A DNA stretch of 64,000 bases. Source: Symsagittifera roscoffensis. Lineage: Eukaryota > Xenacoelomorpha > Acoela > Convolutidae. This document shows positions 1 to 10,500 of the stretch, in pieces (position 1 is the stretch's first letter; each line of letters starts with the position of its first letter). The notes under the pieces are model-generated. The model saw only the letters and a program-made list of their open reading frames with translations, ran no database searches and was not told the DNA's origin. A program made the translations under genes and the position numbers. The stretch is from assembly GCF_963678635.1 (NCBI RefSeq), contig NC_087066.1, forward strand, positions 41,501,338 to 41,565,337. Direction: 5' to 3'.

Positions 1-1
1 T

Positions 2-625
2 TTTGTCCGGGGAGTGGGGGTAGGACTTACCCACACTGAAAACTTGATAATAAAAAAATTGAGAATAGCAAGAGAAACAGGAAACTTAGAAGCAGAAACA
101 GGTGAAGAACCTAAGAAACCTGACATAGGCAGGGTAGTTGAGTCATATTTTAATTTACCAAATGAATATTCTAGTAACATAATACTAACAGACAGTGATT
201 TCATACTCACAAACAGAACATGTGCGGTAGCTATCACCGCAGACATGAGTTTTAGGACGGCGCTAGCGGCAGATTTTAAGAGGGAATATAAAAACGTGGA
301 ATTCCTTTGGAAGAAAAGACCAGGGATAGGGGGCGTAGCAGCCTTACCCCCGGCGGTGTCGCAGAAACCGGGAAAGTACTTATGCTTCTTGGTAACGAGG
401 GCGACAGAGAAGCAGCACGTGGACCCAGAAAACCTAGTCTTGTCTTTGACGAGGCTGAGGGACTTCCTTGTGGAAATGGACGTGAAGGAGCTTTCGCTTC
501 CAGTGTACGATCCAAATAGAGGAAGACTGCATCCTCGGGAATTGTACGCGCTTGTACACGTGATATTCTCTGATACGAGCATACAAGTGTATCTACATAA
601 GAAATATTACTTAAGTATAGGCTGA
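2..625 (+). CDS. macro-domain-like protein, 5'-partial
   Basis: The frame is open from base 2 and ends with TGA at 623-625. The GTG at 14 is only the first start-like codon inside the window, so the protein is cut by the left edge. The pattern resembles an ADP-ribose-binding macro (Appr-1''-p) fold: a strand with CAVAITADMS, an A-LA--FK helix, a Gly-rich G-GG segment, a buried strand around YLCFLVTRAT, a helix with LSLTRLRDFL, a strand with ELSLPVYDPNRGRL, and a final helix LYALVHVIF. Macro domains bind or remove ADP-ribose, and some lineages of mobile elements and RNA viruses carry them. Whether this copy keeps the binding residues cannot be judged here. The next ORF starts about 400 bp downstream on the same strand, so the two probably belong to one element. 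Confidence 0.45.
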   Translation, partial: FVRGVGVGLTHTENLIIKKLRIARETGNLEAETGEEPKKPDIGRVVESYFNLPNEYSSNIILTDSDFILTNRTCAVAITADMSFRTALAADFKREYKNVEFLWKKRPGIGGVAALPPAVSQKPGKYLCFLVTRATEKQHVDPENLVLSLTRLRDFLVEMDVKELSLPVYDPNRGRLHPRELYALVHVIFSDTSIQVYLHKKYYLSIG

Positions 626-1021
626 GTGATGTGCGAGAGGGTGTTAGGCCAAAGACTAAGTTGTGTGTAATATGTGAGAGGTGCGTTATGTTATGTTATG
701 TGTTAGGTTATTAAGATCATGGGTAAGTAGGGGTTAGTGACCATGAACAACTAAATGACGATCTTGGGAATAGATCCAAAGTTTGGACTGTCCAATCTTA
801 GGTCGAATTCCAAAATTTTAGAGACCAATTGATTTTAATAAATTTTAGGATAAATATCTTTTTATCTGAACTGTCTTTAAGCAAATTTTAACGATGTATG
901 TTAAGGTGAAATTGACAAGTGTGACATTCGTGATTTCTTTTCTAGATCCTGATTGATCATTTAATTGCTCACTTGAGTCAAAACTTGAAATCGAAATCAA
1001 ATCAAACTTGGAAAGAACAGT
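626..1021 (+). other. spacer between macro ORF and SGNH ORF
   Basis: 396 bp of AT-rich non-coding DNA between the stop of the macro-like ORF and the ATG of the long ORF. It contains alternating GTG/TGT-rich sequence near 640-700. No promoter, splice site or hairpin that I can defend. It is not present upstream of the second tandem unit. Confidence 0.5.
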
Positions 1022-4000
1022 ATGGACAATTTCAACCTGGATGAATTGATGGACCTGGCAGAGGCATATGTAGGACCGATGGTAGATGCGATCTATCGTC
1101 GGCTGATCGAACGAGACTTCGCTCTGGAGGACCCAGAGGTGGTCATGTTGCTGACCGCCCTGATTAACATCTTGGGGCACGACAACCGTGGGGACCGCCC
1201 CACGGAAGTCCTGTTGATGGCAGCATATGGAGAAAGAGGAGTACTAGACCGCCCGAACATGAGAGTGATGAGGTGGAGAAACGGGGCTCTCTCAGGGAGT
1301 GACTTGGCGAATGAGCCTGGGTTGGGAAGTTCTAGGACTTACCAACCAGGTGAGATGCCAATGCCCTCCAAGCCCAAACCTGGGCTGACGAGAATGCATC
1401 GGGAGATGAACAGCGAGGCGACCTCGTCTGGTTCACCACTGAGAGCAGCTGTGCCACCAAAAGGGGCGAAAGTAACACAGAAGGTTCAGACGAACCAAAC
1501 CATACAAGATCTGGACGAGATGAACGATCAGTTGAGAAGTACGAAGAAGGAGTTAAACGATATGACGAAGACCATGCTGGCGATGGAGGAAGACCGGGAC
1601 ATGTGGAGAAAGTTGTTTGAAGACTGCAACAAAAAGCAGGGTCAAGAGATCGAACGCTTAAGGCAGGAATACAAAGAGCGATCGGAGCAGGTGGCGTTGA
1701 CGACGTCCATTGAGAAAGTGATACCTGCAAGGGATATTCCTCGTGGGCAGTCCCCGATGGAGCTCTTGACACCTCGAGAAATGAGTCAAACAACGGAGAC
1801 ACGGCTTCCAGCAGAGACGCACCGAGTAACAATCCCGGATCCTAGTGACACCTTGGGTGATCCCGTCGTAGAACAGACAGTGAGAAAACTGATAGAGACC
1901 GCTGGACGATTGGTCGCTAACAAGAATGCACCAGGTTCCGGGGTGACTGCACCCTATGGAACGATTGACGATACGGGCAGAGTACAACTCTCCCAGACAG
2001 TAATCAGACAAAGGATGAGTAACGTGACACCACTCATGGGGAACTCGAGAATCCCAGAGAGGAAAGTAAGGAAGATGCCAGCGAAGAAAGTGTCTCGTGT
2101 AATAGACGTGCAGAAGAATAATCAATTGAAGTATAGTTTCACGGGAGTTCCGGAGACAGATCCGAGAGCCTGCTTCAATCGAGCTACCTGGAGCCCGGCT
2201 GTGAACCTGCAGCAACCACCACTTGGGACATCTCACCTGATATTGGGAGACAGCTTAGTCAGAGTGCTGTCGAATTTGAGGACCTCATGGGTCACCACGG
2301 TGATGGCCTTTGGAGGCGCGACGATTGCCCAATTATATCGCATGGTGGAGCTGATGAATCCAGGGAAGATACCCAATGTGATGATCTTAGTTGGGACGAA
2401 TGACATCTCCAGAGGATCAGATGAGCAAGAAGCACTGTGGGAAGCAATGATGGTGTGTTTGTATACTACTCTCTGGCAGAAGTTCAGTTGCGCGGTTTTG
2501 ACCGTTTGCACGGTGCCAATGAACACAAGAAGCCTGACAGTATCAGGAAGAAGGCACAACGAGGGAGTCATGAGATGGAACAACATCTTGAGAAACCTAG
2601 CAAATAGAAATGCCGGAAGAATGATACTCATGGACATTGAACATGAATTGAGAGCCATGGATCAAGCCAGACTGACCACGGATGGCATCCACTTCGACAG
2701 TGTCGAAGGACAAGCTTGGTTGAATCGAGTCTTCCAAGAACGGTTGGATGAGCTGGAAGCAGAACTCTTTGACACAGGAGTGCTGAAGGAAGAGGGAACG
2801 GTGAGTGATACGGTGATCACCACCTTTGTGCCTCCTAACCTGGAAACACACTTGGGTACGGTCCCAGCCGCCATAAATTACCGGCAACAAAGCTCCAGTG
2901 AACCAGGTCGAAGAACAGATGTACAGGATCGGTTGGGAGAGGCACCGATGAGGAGAACAATTCATCCTAGGAGAAGGATAGGACCTGTCAACCAACCAAT
3001 CGAAGAAGTAGCCGGCACATCTAGATCGGACACTAGATCGGAGACGACGAGTACCAGTCGAGAGGAAAGACCGAGCAGAGGCTCATTGATGTGGTCGCGA
3101 TCCATACCGTCTCCTTGGCATATATACAAAGAAGAACTAATGAAGCTGGACCTACAGAGAGTGAGCTTCATCGAAGATGCAAGGAGGATGCTGAATGGAG
3201 CGACGCTATCCGTCAGCAGATTGTACTCGATAACCGGCGTAGACTGGTTGATAGCCGCTAGCATAAATTTCAGCTCCACGACGGCCTTGAGATTTGCCGA
3301 CTTGGGGGGACTGCCCTCCAACAACACAATAGGACCTGTGAATGCAAGACCGTTGCAAGATGTGAGATTGAACCATGATGAGAGGAATCGTGAAGAAAGG
3401 CCAGGAAGATTCCTGACGGCGAGAGCGCCGATTGGACAACACGTGAAGATATTTAGGCAATTGACGACACCACCTGGTCATGTGAAGGAGAGAGTGTATC
3501 CAAAACTAGTGAACCAAGATGGTGATGCCCAGAGATATGGCGGATTGACAGCGATAAAGAAAGATGAGACCATCTTCGCCGCCTACGACAAAGCAGAGAT
3601 GAGAAAGGCCAAAATCATGGTAGTAGCGAATTCAGAGTTCGTGTACACCTCCAAGTCTTTGTTTTGGCCGGACGTCATAATGCTGGCCGCAGTTGACCTA
3701 GACCTATTGCAATCAGTGTCATTGGCTATAGGGGTACAAAGGCAGACAGAAATGAACCCGATAACGATTGTGTTTGCTGGCATCAATGACCATCTACACA
3801 GTAGAGGTTTTCTGAGCAGGCTCAGAGATCCTGCAACAGCAGAAAACGCAGTATGGCCAGCGATAAAAGACATCCTGGAGTCAATGGGTGAAGTGGTAGA
3901 CGCGACAAAGGAGGGATCATTCAATAAAGTGACGTTGAGAGTAGTATTTGCGTTGTCTCCGGGATATGCATATCTCCCGGATGGACTGAAATTTGTGTAT

Positions 4001-5563
4001 GCAATGGTAGCCTTACTTTCGGAGGGAAAATATGATGTGATCATATCAGCCCCGAATCGCATGATAGAAATGGAGAACTTGAGGCCACTTAAGGCTGAAC
4101 TGCCGGCAGTATGGTCAGATATCTCAAACGCGATGAGAGGGTTCAAGGACCACGCGTTACACATGTTGGTGTTGGACGAAGTGCTGGGGTTGGAACTGTC
4201 CAACTTCAGTCGGCAACTCAAACTGAAACCAGGAATAGATGACGATCATCGAGTGATCACGGCGATGTCCAACGACTTGTGGTTCCGAGCATTGGAAGTG
4301 GCGAGTGAAGACACGAGAAGAAAGAATTCACTGGAGACGAGAGCTCATCTGGAAGCGATGGTGCTGAGAACCAAGCCGGAAGCAAACCAGTGGCTACACC
4401 TGAATCCGAGAGTAGCGGCATTGGGTGCAGATGCTTTTCAGCAAGGCCCAGTAATGATCACTAAGATACACGCCTACTTGTTGAAGGAGGTGAACCTGGC
4501 GGAAAATGCCGGAGAAAAGACAGCTGAGTTCGTGAACAGAGTGTGTCAGATTACTCTGGAAACCTTCTGGACCCAGGAAGTGAAAGGACAGGAGGGATTT
4601 GAAAGGACAGACAGCATGCTAGAAGGGTTGGGAGCCGGATGGACCGCGTCCTTCTTGGCAAAAGTCTACCCGAAAGTCTCGCACTACTTGATAAAGGAAT
4701 TCCTCCAAGCGGTAGTGAAAGTATCGATAGTGGAATTAATAGCCCTGTTTGTGACATTTGGAGCGGAGAATTTCGTGAAAGGACCGGTGATACTGCTTAC
4801 GGATGGAATACAGAACCTGCGACTAGATGGACTTCTGACATTGATCGCAATAACCCACGGAAACTTGGGAGGACTGATGAAACTGGCACGTTGTCCAGAG
4901 CAGATGAAAGAGAGAGTGAGGAATCTGGATATGAAGAAATCCACAGACTCGTGGAACAAAATAAGAGACCTGAGACACACTCTTATCCAGTATCTCTTGC
5001 AGCAAAATCGCTTTGGAACCGGAGAATACGAGACAATTGAAAGAGAGGAAGATGTTAGACGACATGTTGGAGGCATGCCGCTGTTAACAGATTTGAGCTT
5101 AGCTATGAGAATCGATCCCTTGGCACTGATCAGAGGAGTCACGGAGTTCGTGACAGTGATCTATGGACCAGCAGTCACCTTTGCGTTCCCTGACGTTAAA
5201 GTGGAAGCATATAGGAGGTCGGTGTTGCACCTGAACCTCATATCGGCAGTGGACGGTAGTACACTGAACTGGTGTGAGCAGCACGCATTGCGAGAGCTCA
5301 TGAGTGAAGATCTGTTATTTGCGAAAATATCGGAGCCAGAGATGACAGTCATCAATTTTGACGATCACTTCTGTGACCGCATGGGAGAAGTAGAAAGAGG
5401 GCACATCGAGGTGTTTCCAAAGCTTTGGAATCTGAGGCCCTATGACAAAACGAATGGCGAAATGACCAGAGTGCCTCGTCTCACAGCAGCGTATCACAAG
5501 GCAGAGGGTGGAAGAGCAGAAGTGTTGGAGGACGGCTTCCAACAGCGTCAGGATAGTCAATGA
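1022..5563 (+). CDS. 1513-aa coiled-coil/SGNH hydrolase protein, unit 1
   Basis: One uninterrupted ORF from ATG 1022 to TGA 5561-5563. Domains: N-terminal segment present only in this copy (1-79); long charged coiled coil near residues 160-220; SGNH/GDSL hydrolase near 400-590 with block I LILGDSLVRV (catalytic Ser), block II AFGGATI, block III LVGTNDIS and block V DGIHFD (catalytic Asp-His); an acidic/Ser-Arg linker; then a region near 840-1070 containing IVFAGINDHLHS, which looks like a degenerate second SGNH block III. The last 400 residues are unrecognised. SGNH enzymes hydrolyse ester bonds, and esterase-like domains of this type occur in some LINE and tyrosine-recombinase retroelements. 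The substrate is unknown. No stops or frameshifts, which suggests recent activity or selection. Confidence 0.8.
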   Translation: MDNFNLDELMDLAEAYVGPMVDAIYRRLIERDFALEDPEVVMLLTALINILGHDNRGDRPTEVLLMAAYGERGVLDRPNMRVMRWRNGALSGSDLANEPGLGSSRTYQPGEMPMPSKPKPGLTRMHREMNSEATSSGSPLRAAVPPKGAKVTQKVQTNQTIQDLDEMNDQLRSTKKELNDMTKTMLAMEEDRDMWRKLFEDCNKKQGQEIERLRQEYKERSEQVALTTSIEKVIPARDIPRGQSPMELLTPREMSQTTETRLPAETHRVTIPDPSDTLGDPVVEQTVRKLIETAGRLVANKNAPGSGVTAPYGTIDDTGRVQLSQTVIRQRMSNVTPLMGNSRIPERKVRKMPAKKVSRVIDVQKNNQLKYSFTGVPETDPRACFNRATWSPAVNLQQPPLGTSHLILGDSLVRVLSNLRTSWVTTVMAFGGATIAQLYRMVELMNPGKIPNVMILVGTNDISRGSDEQEALWEAMMVCLYTTLWQKFSCAVLTVCTVPMNTRSLTVSGRRHNEGVMRWNNILRNLANRNAGRMILMDIEHELRAMDQARLTTDGIHFDSVEGQAWLNRVFQERLDELEAELFDTGVLKEEGTVSDTVITTFVPPNLETHLGTVPAAINYRQQSSSEPGRRTDVQDRLGEAPMRRTIHPRRRIGPVNQPIEEVAGTSRSDTRSETTSTSREERPSRGSLMWSRSIPSPWHIYKEELMKLDLQRVSFIEDARRMLNGATLSVSRLYSITGVDWLIAASINFSSTTALRFADLGGLPSNNTIGPVNARPLQDVRLNHDERNREERPGRFLTARAPIGQHVKIFRQLTTPPGHVKERVYPKLVNQDGDAQRYGGLTAIKKDETIFAAYDKAEMRKAKIMVVANSEFVYTSKSLFWPDVIMLAAVDLDLLQSVSLAIGVQRQTEMNPITIVFAGINDHLHSRGFLSRLRDPATAENAVWPAIKDILESMGEVVDATKEGSFNKVTLRVVFALSPGYAYLPDGLKFVYAMVALLSEGKYDVIISAPNRMIEMENLRPLKAELPAVWSDISNAMRGFKDHALHMLVLDEVLGLELSNFSRQLKLKPGIDDDHRVITAMSNDLWFRALEVASEDTRRKNSLETRAHLEAMVLRTKPEANQWLHLNPRVAALGADAFQQGPVMITKIHAYLLKEVNLAENAGEKTAEFVNRVCQITLETFWTQEVKGQEGFERTDSMLEGLGAGWTASFLAKVYPKVSHYLIKEFLQAVVKVSIVELIALFVTFGAENFVKGPVILLTDGIQNLRLDGLLTLIAITHGNLGGLMKLARCPEQMKERVRNLDMKKSTDSWNKIRDLRHTLIQYLLQQNRFGTGEYETIEREEDVRRHVGGMPLLTDLSLAMRIDPLALIRGVTEFVTVIYGPAVTFAFPDVKVEAYRRSVLHLNLISAVDGSTLNWCEQHALRELMSEDLLFAKISEPEMTVINFDDHFCDRMGEVERGHIEVFPKLWNLRPYDKTNGEMTRVPRLTAAYHKAEGGRAEVLEDGFQQRQDSQ

Positions 5564-7370
5564 CGTGCTACAAGACACGGAGACCGAGAGTGCAGAGTCA
5601 GCGTCACAGGAGGAGGAAATGGAGCATTGATGAATGGTCGAGAAAACAAGAGGCAAAAAGAAGGAAAATTAGAAGAATTTAGAAGTTTTAGAACTTCTAA
5701 ACGACGAAAAAAGAAGAGAACAAAGGGATGATGAAGAAAAGTTAAAACTCAGAATTGTTTTATGTGTGTGAAAAACTCAAGTGAGAAACCAAGCAACCAA
5801 GTTGTAATTGAAAACTGAAACATTTAAGTTGAGTTTGGAAATTGTTGCATTTATAAATTTGCATTTTGGTTTTAGTTGAAGTGGCTTTAGAGACACTCAC
5901 TTATTATTTATTTAGAAAGGCTTGAGGGAAGAGTATATTTAAATATTCCAGCCTGCATGATTGTTTTTAATCACTTAGGAAGACTGATAACTTTGTGGTG
6001 ACATGAAAAACTTGAGTAACTTCTTGAGGAGGGAGGTTGTTGCATTGTTCTTTCTAACCACAAAGTTTCTTAGTTTTAATACTCAGGACAATAGGCAAGC
6101 AAGATTTCCGAAGGGAAGGAGCATAGTAGGATAATTTTAGCTTGTTGGTTGGCAGGACTGTCCTGCAAGCCAACACCTTTTAAATCTAGGAGAAAAAGTT
6201 TCAATCGGGATATTGACACTGGAAGTCAGAAAATATGTTTTATCTTAAGTCATATCCTCAATGTGCAGATTAATGAAAGAATTTGAAGGCTATAGTGATG
6301 TAGTATGATGCCATTTATATTCTGCAGTGAGTCGATGTGACGTAGGTAAAAGTAATTTCGTGCATTTTGTAAATTCTGTTCGATGACACTGTAACCATTT
6401 AGAACATTGCGCGATTCAATGAGGACATTGACCGGACTGTCCGGGGAGTATGTGACATTCGACCAGAATGGCCAAAATGCAGTCTCTGCAGAATTCAGGA
6501 TTTTAGCAGTGAACCTTCCGGATTGGCGATTTAGAACGGATAAGGACGTTATTTGAATGATTGGCCAAACGGTGAAGGCTAGAAGATTCTGGAATTCTAA
6601 ATTTTAAATTTTCGAAGTGATGACGTAACATTTCTGAGAAATGTTAAAACGGCCATTTTGGCTAAAATAGCAGAAAGAAACAGAACAACTTTATCTGCGA
6701 TTACGAACAGTACGAAAATCGAGACTAAAAAACAACAACGAACTACCGAACAGCAGAGGACGTTCCGAGTTGCAACTATTGTGCTGTTACAATAGTTGCA
6801 AGGCCGTTGCGAACAACGGTGAAGGGTAAAAACCAGCCCTCCGAGTTAGCGTGAACCTGAGGTTAAGGAGCTTGATTCGCCGGATTCAAGAATCCGGAAG
6901 GGTCTCGGGACGGGAACTTTTATGAACTTGTATTGAATTTTAGCATCCTGTCATGTCCTGACTTGAATTTAACTGATATTTTGATTAGTTTTGACAAGGA
7001 TGAGGTGCTAGGAGTTGGGGGGAAAGGGTTGATCCATCTTCGATGGAGATGATGATTTTTATCTACTGAACAAAAACAATAGTAATATGATAAGTAGCAG
7101 CCCTGTTTTTAGGAGTGACCTCGTGGTCTGGGGATACAGAGACCCAGCCATGAGCTCACTAATTTTGCATGTAATTCAGTTAATTTGAGCGTTCTGGTCG
7201 AAGCCGGAGAACAGTAACGTTTTTGTCAGCCTGATGTAAGAAAGACCACCGAAAAGTACTGGCTTGGTAGAGACGGTGAAAAACATGCAAAGCTCTGTTT
7301 AGACGCTAGCCAGTCGTCTTAAGACTTAGTTTTGTTATCCGTCGATATGTATCTTCCGGGCGAATGTTAC
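1246..7370 (+). repeat. tandem unit 1 (6,125 bp)
   Basis: Matches 7587-13711 at a fixed offset of 6341. The coding part shows scattered substitutions (cluster at 1681-1710 against 8022-8051). The non-coding tail looked identical on reading. The single large difference is the block 5335-5501. The match begins at AGACCGCCCGAACATG and ends at GGGCGAATGTTAC. Confidence 0.9.
5564..7370 (+). other. structured 3' non-coding tail, unit 1
   Basis: About 1.8 kb without a long ORF, apparently identical to 11905-13711. It holds strong inverted repeats. A 13-bp perfect stem TTGCAACTATTGT / ACAATAGTTGCAA with a 6-nt loop lies at 6770-6801. CCGTTG-CGAA-CAACGG lies at 6804-6819. CCGGATTC-AA-GAATCCGG lies at 6880-6897. 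A long interrupted hairpin lies at 7115-7159 (GTGA, CTCGTGG, CTGGG paired with CCCAG, CCATGAG, TCAC). This suggests a functional RNA or DNA structure such as a UTR, a priming region or a terminal repeat. Confidence 0.6.
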
Positions 7371-7586
7371 ATGTATGTTTTTATGGCGCTCCTGGGTGTT
7401 ATTCTTTCATAACATCATGACCGGCGGAACCGTTAACGAGCACTCCGCGCCGAGCGGATGCTCACATTAACGCCCTTAATAGGCCTAAACTGCCGGGGCG
7501 GAAGGGTAGTTCGGAAAGCGGAAGCCTTCCGGATTACCGTGAATAGTTTTTTAACCTAGTTAAGACCGAAAATTCACGAACCAGGA
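7371..7586 (+). other. unique junction between tandem units
   Basis: 216 bp found only between the units. It contains a three-helix inverted repeat at 7431-7472: CGTTAA pairs with TTAACG, GAGCA with TGCTC, and TCCGC with GCGGA around loop GCCGA. GTGAAT near 7540 and ATTCAC near 7572 form another pair. The sequence runs in frame (from 7564) into the truncated ORF of unit 2. It may be the true 5' leader of a second subfamily, or an insertion. Confidence 0.45.
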
Positions 7587-7599
7587 AGACCGCCCGAAC

Positions 7600-10500
7600 A
7601 TGAGAGTGATGAGGTGGAGAAACGGGGCTCTCTCAGGGAGTGACTTGGCGAATGAGCCTGGGTTGGGAAGTTCTAGGACTTACCAACCAGGTGAGATGCC
7701 AATGCCCTCCAAGCCCAAACCTGGGCTGACGAGAATGCATCGGGAGATGAACAGCGAGGCGACCTCGTCTGGTTCACCACTGAGAGCAGCTGTGCCACCA
7801 AAAGGGGCGAAAGTAACACAGAAGGTTCAGACGAACCAAACCATACAAGATCTGGACGAGATGAACGATCAGTTGAGAAGTACGAAGAAGGAGTTAAACG
7901 ATATGACGAAGACCATGCTGGCGATGGAGGAAGACCGGGACATGTGGAGAAAGTGGTTTGAAGACTGCAACAAAAAGCAGGGTCAAGAGATCGAACGCTT
8001 AAGGCAGGAATACAAAGAGCGATCGGAACAGAGGGCGTTGACAACGGCCGTGGAGAAAGTGATACCTGCAAGGGATATTCCTCGTGGGCAGTCCCCGATG
8101 GAGCTCTTGACACCTCGAGAAATGAGTCAAACAACGGAGACACGGCTTCCAGCAGAGACGAACCGAGTAACAATCCCGGATCCTAGTGACACCTTGGGTG
8201 ATCCCGTCGTAGAACAGACAGTGAGAAAACTGATAGAGACCGCTGGACGATTGGTCGCTAACAAGAATGCACCAGGTTCCGGGGTGACAGCACCCTATGG
8301 AACGATTGACGATACGGGCAGAGTACAACTCTCCCAGACAATAATCAGACAAGGGATAAGTGACGTGACGCCACTCAGGGGGAGTTCGAAGATCACAGAG
8401 AGAAAAGTAAGGAAGATGCCAGCGAAGAAAGTGTCTCGTGTAATGGACGTGCAGAAGAATAATCAATTAAAGTATAATTTCACGGGAGTTCCGGAGACAG
8501 ATCCGAGAGCCTGCTTCAATCGAGCTACCTGGAGCCCGGCTGTGAACCTGCAGCAACCACCACTTGGGACATCTCACCTGATATTGGGAGACAGCTTAGT
8601 CAGAGTGCTGTCGAATTTGAGGACCTCATGGGTCACCACGGTGATGGCCTTTGGAGGCGCGACGATTGCCCAATTATATCGCATGGTGGAGCTGATGAAT
8701 CCAGGGAAGATACCCAATGTGATGATCTTAGTTGGGACGAATGACATCTCCAGAGGATCAGATGAGCAAGAAGCACTGTGGGAAGCAATGATGGTGTGTT
8801 TGTTTACTACTCTCTGGCAGAAGTTCAGTTGCGCGGTACTGACCGTTTGCACTGTGCCAATGAACACAAGAAGCCTGACAGTATCAGGAAGAAGGCACAA
8901 CGAGGGAGTCATGAGATGGAACAACATCTTGAGAAACCTAGCAAATAGAAATGCCGGAAGAATGATCCTCATGGACATTGAACATGAATTGAGAGCCATG
9001 GATCAAGCCAGACTGACCACAGATGGCATCCACTTCGACAGTGTCGAAGGACAAGCTTGGTTGAATCGAGTCTTCCAAGAACGGTTGGATGAGCTGGAAG
9101 CAGAACTCTTTGACACAGGAGTGCTGAAGGAAGAGGGAACGGTGAGTGATACGGTGATCACCACCTTTGTGCCTCCTAACCTGGAAACACGCTTGGGTAC
9201 GGTCCCAGCCGCCATAAATTACCGGCAACAAAGCTCCAGTGAACCAGGTCGAAGAACAGATGTACAGGATCGGTTGGGAGAGGCACCGATGAGGAGAACA
9301 ATTCATCCTAGGAGAAGGATAGGACCTGTCAACCAACCAATCGAAGAAGTAGCCGGCACATCTAGATCGGACACTAGATCGGAGACGACGAGTACCAGTC
9401 GAGAGGAAAGACCGAGCAGAGGCTCACTGATGTGGTCGCGATCCATACCGTCTCCTTGGCATATATACAAAGAAGAACTAATGAAGCTGGACCTACAGAG
9501 AGTGAGCTTCATCGAAGATGCAAGGAGGATGCTGAATGGAGCGACGCTATCCGTCAGCAGATTGTACTCGATAACCGGCGTAGACTGGTTGATAGCCGCT
9601 AGCATAAATTTCAGCTCCACGACGGCCTTGAGATTTGCCGACTTGGAGGGACTGCCCTCCAACAACACAATAGGACCTGTGAATGCAAGACCGTTGCAAG
9701 ATGTGAGATTGAACCATGACGAGAGGAATCGTGAAGAAAGGCCAGGAAGATTCCTGACGGCGAGAGCGCCGATTGGACAACACGTGAAGATATTTAGGCA
9801 ATTGACGACACCACCTGGTCATGTGAAGGAGAGAGTGTACCCAAAACTAGTGAACCAAGATGGTGATGCCCAGAGATATGGCGGATTGACAGCGATAAAG
9901 AAAGATGAGACCATCTTCGCCGCCTACGACAAAGCAGAGATGAGAAAGGCCAAAATCATGGTAGTAGCGAATTCAGAGTTCGTGTACACCTCTAAGTCTT
10001 TGTTTTGGCCGGACGTCATAATGCTGGCCGCCGTTGACCTAGACCTATTGCAATCAGTGTCATTGGCTATAGGGGTACAGAGGCAGACAGAGATGAACCC
10101 GATAACGATTGTGTTTGCTGGCATCAATGACCATCTACACAGTAGAGGTTTTCTGAGCAGGCTCAGAGATCCTGCAACAGCAGAAAACGCAGTATGGCCC
10201 GCGATAAAAGACATCCTGGAGTCAATGGGTGAAGTGGTAGACGCGACAAAGGAGGGATCATTCAACAAAGTGACATTGAGAGTAGTATTTGCGTTGTCTC
10301 CGGGATATGCATATCTCCCGGATGGACTGAAATTTGTGTATGCAATGGTAGCCTTACTTTCGGAGGGAAAATATGATGTGATCATATCAGCCCCGAATCG
10401 CATGATAGAAATGGAGAACTTGAGGCCACTTAAGGCTGAACTGCCGGCAGTATGGTCAGATATCTCAAACGCGATGAGAGGGTTCAAGGACCACGCGTTA

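Noticed and set aside
276-5656. Many antisense and alternate-frame ORFs inside the long SGNH ORF (and its copy at 7673-11997)
   Set aside because: They mirror the same positions in both units because the sense ORF is conserved. They have no recognisable motifs and low-complexity composition.
7201-7280. CCTGATGTAAGAAAG as a hammerhead ribozyme core
   Set aside because: The invariant CUGANGA is not present and flanking stems do not form around it.
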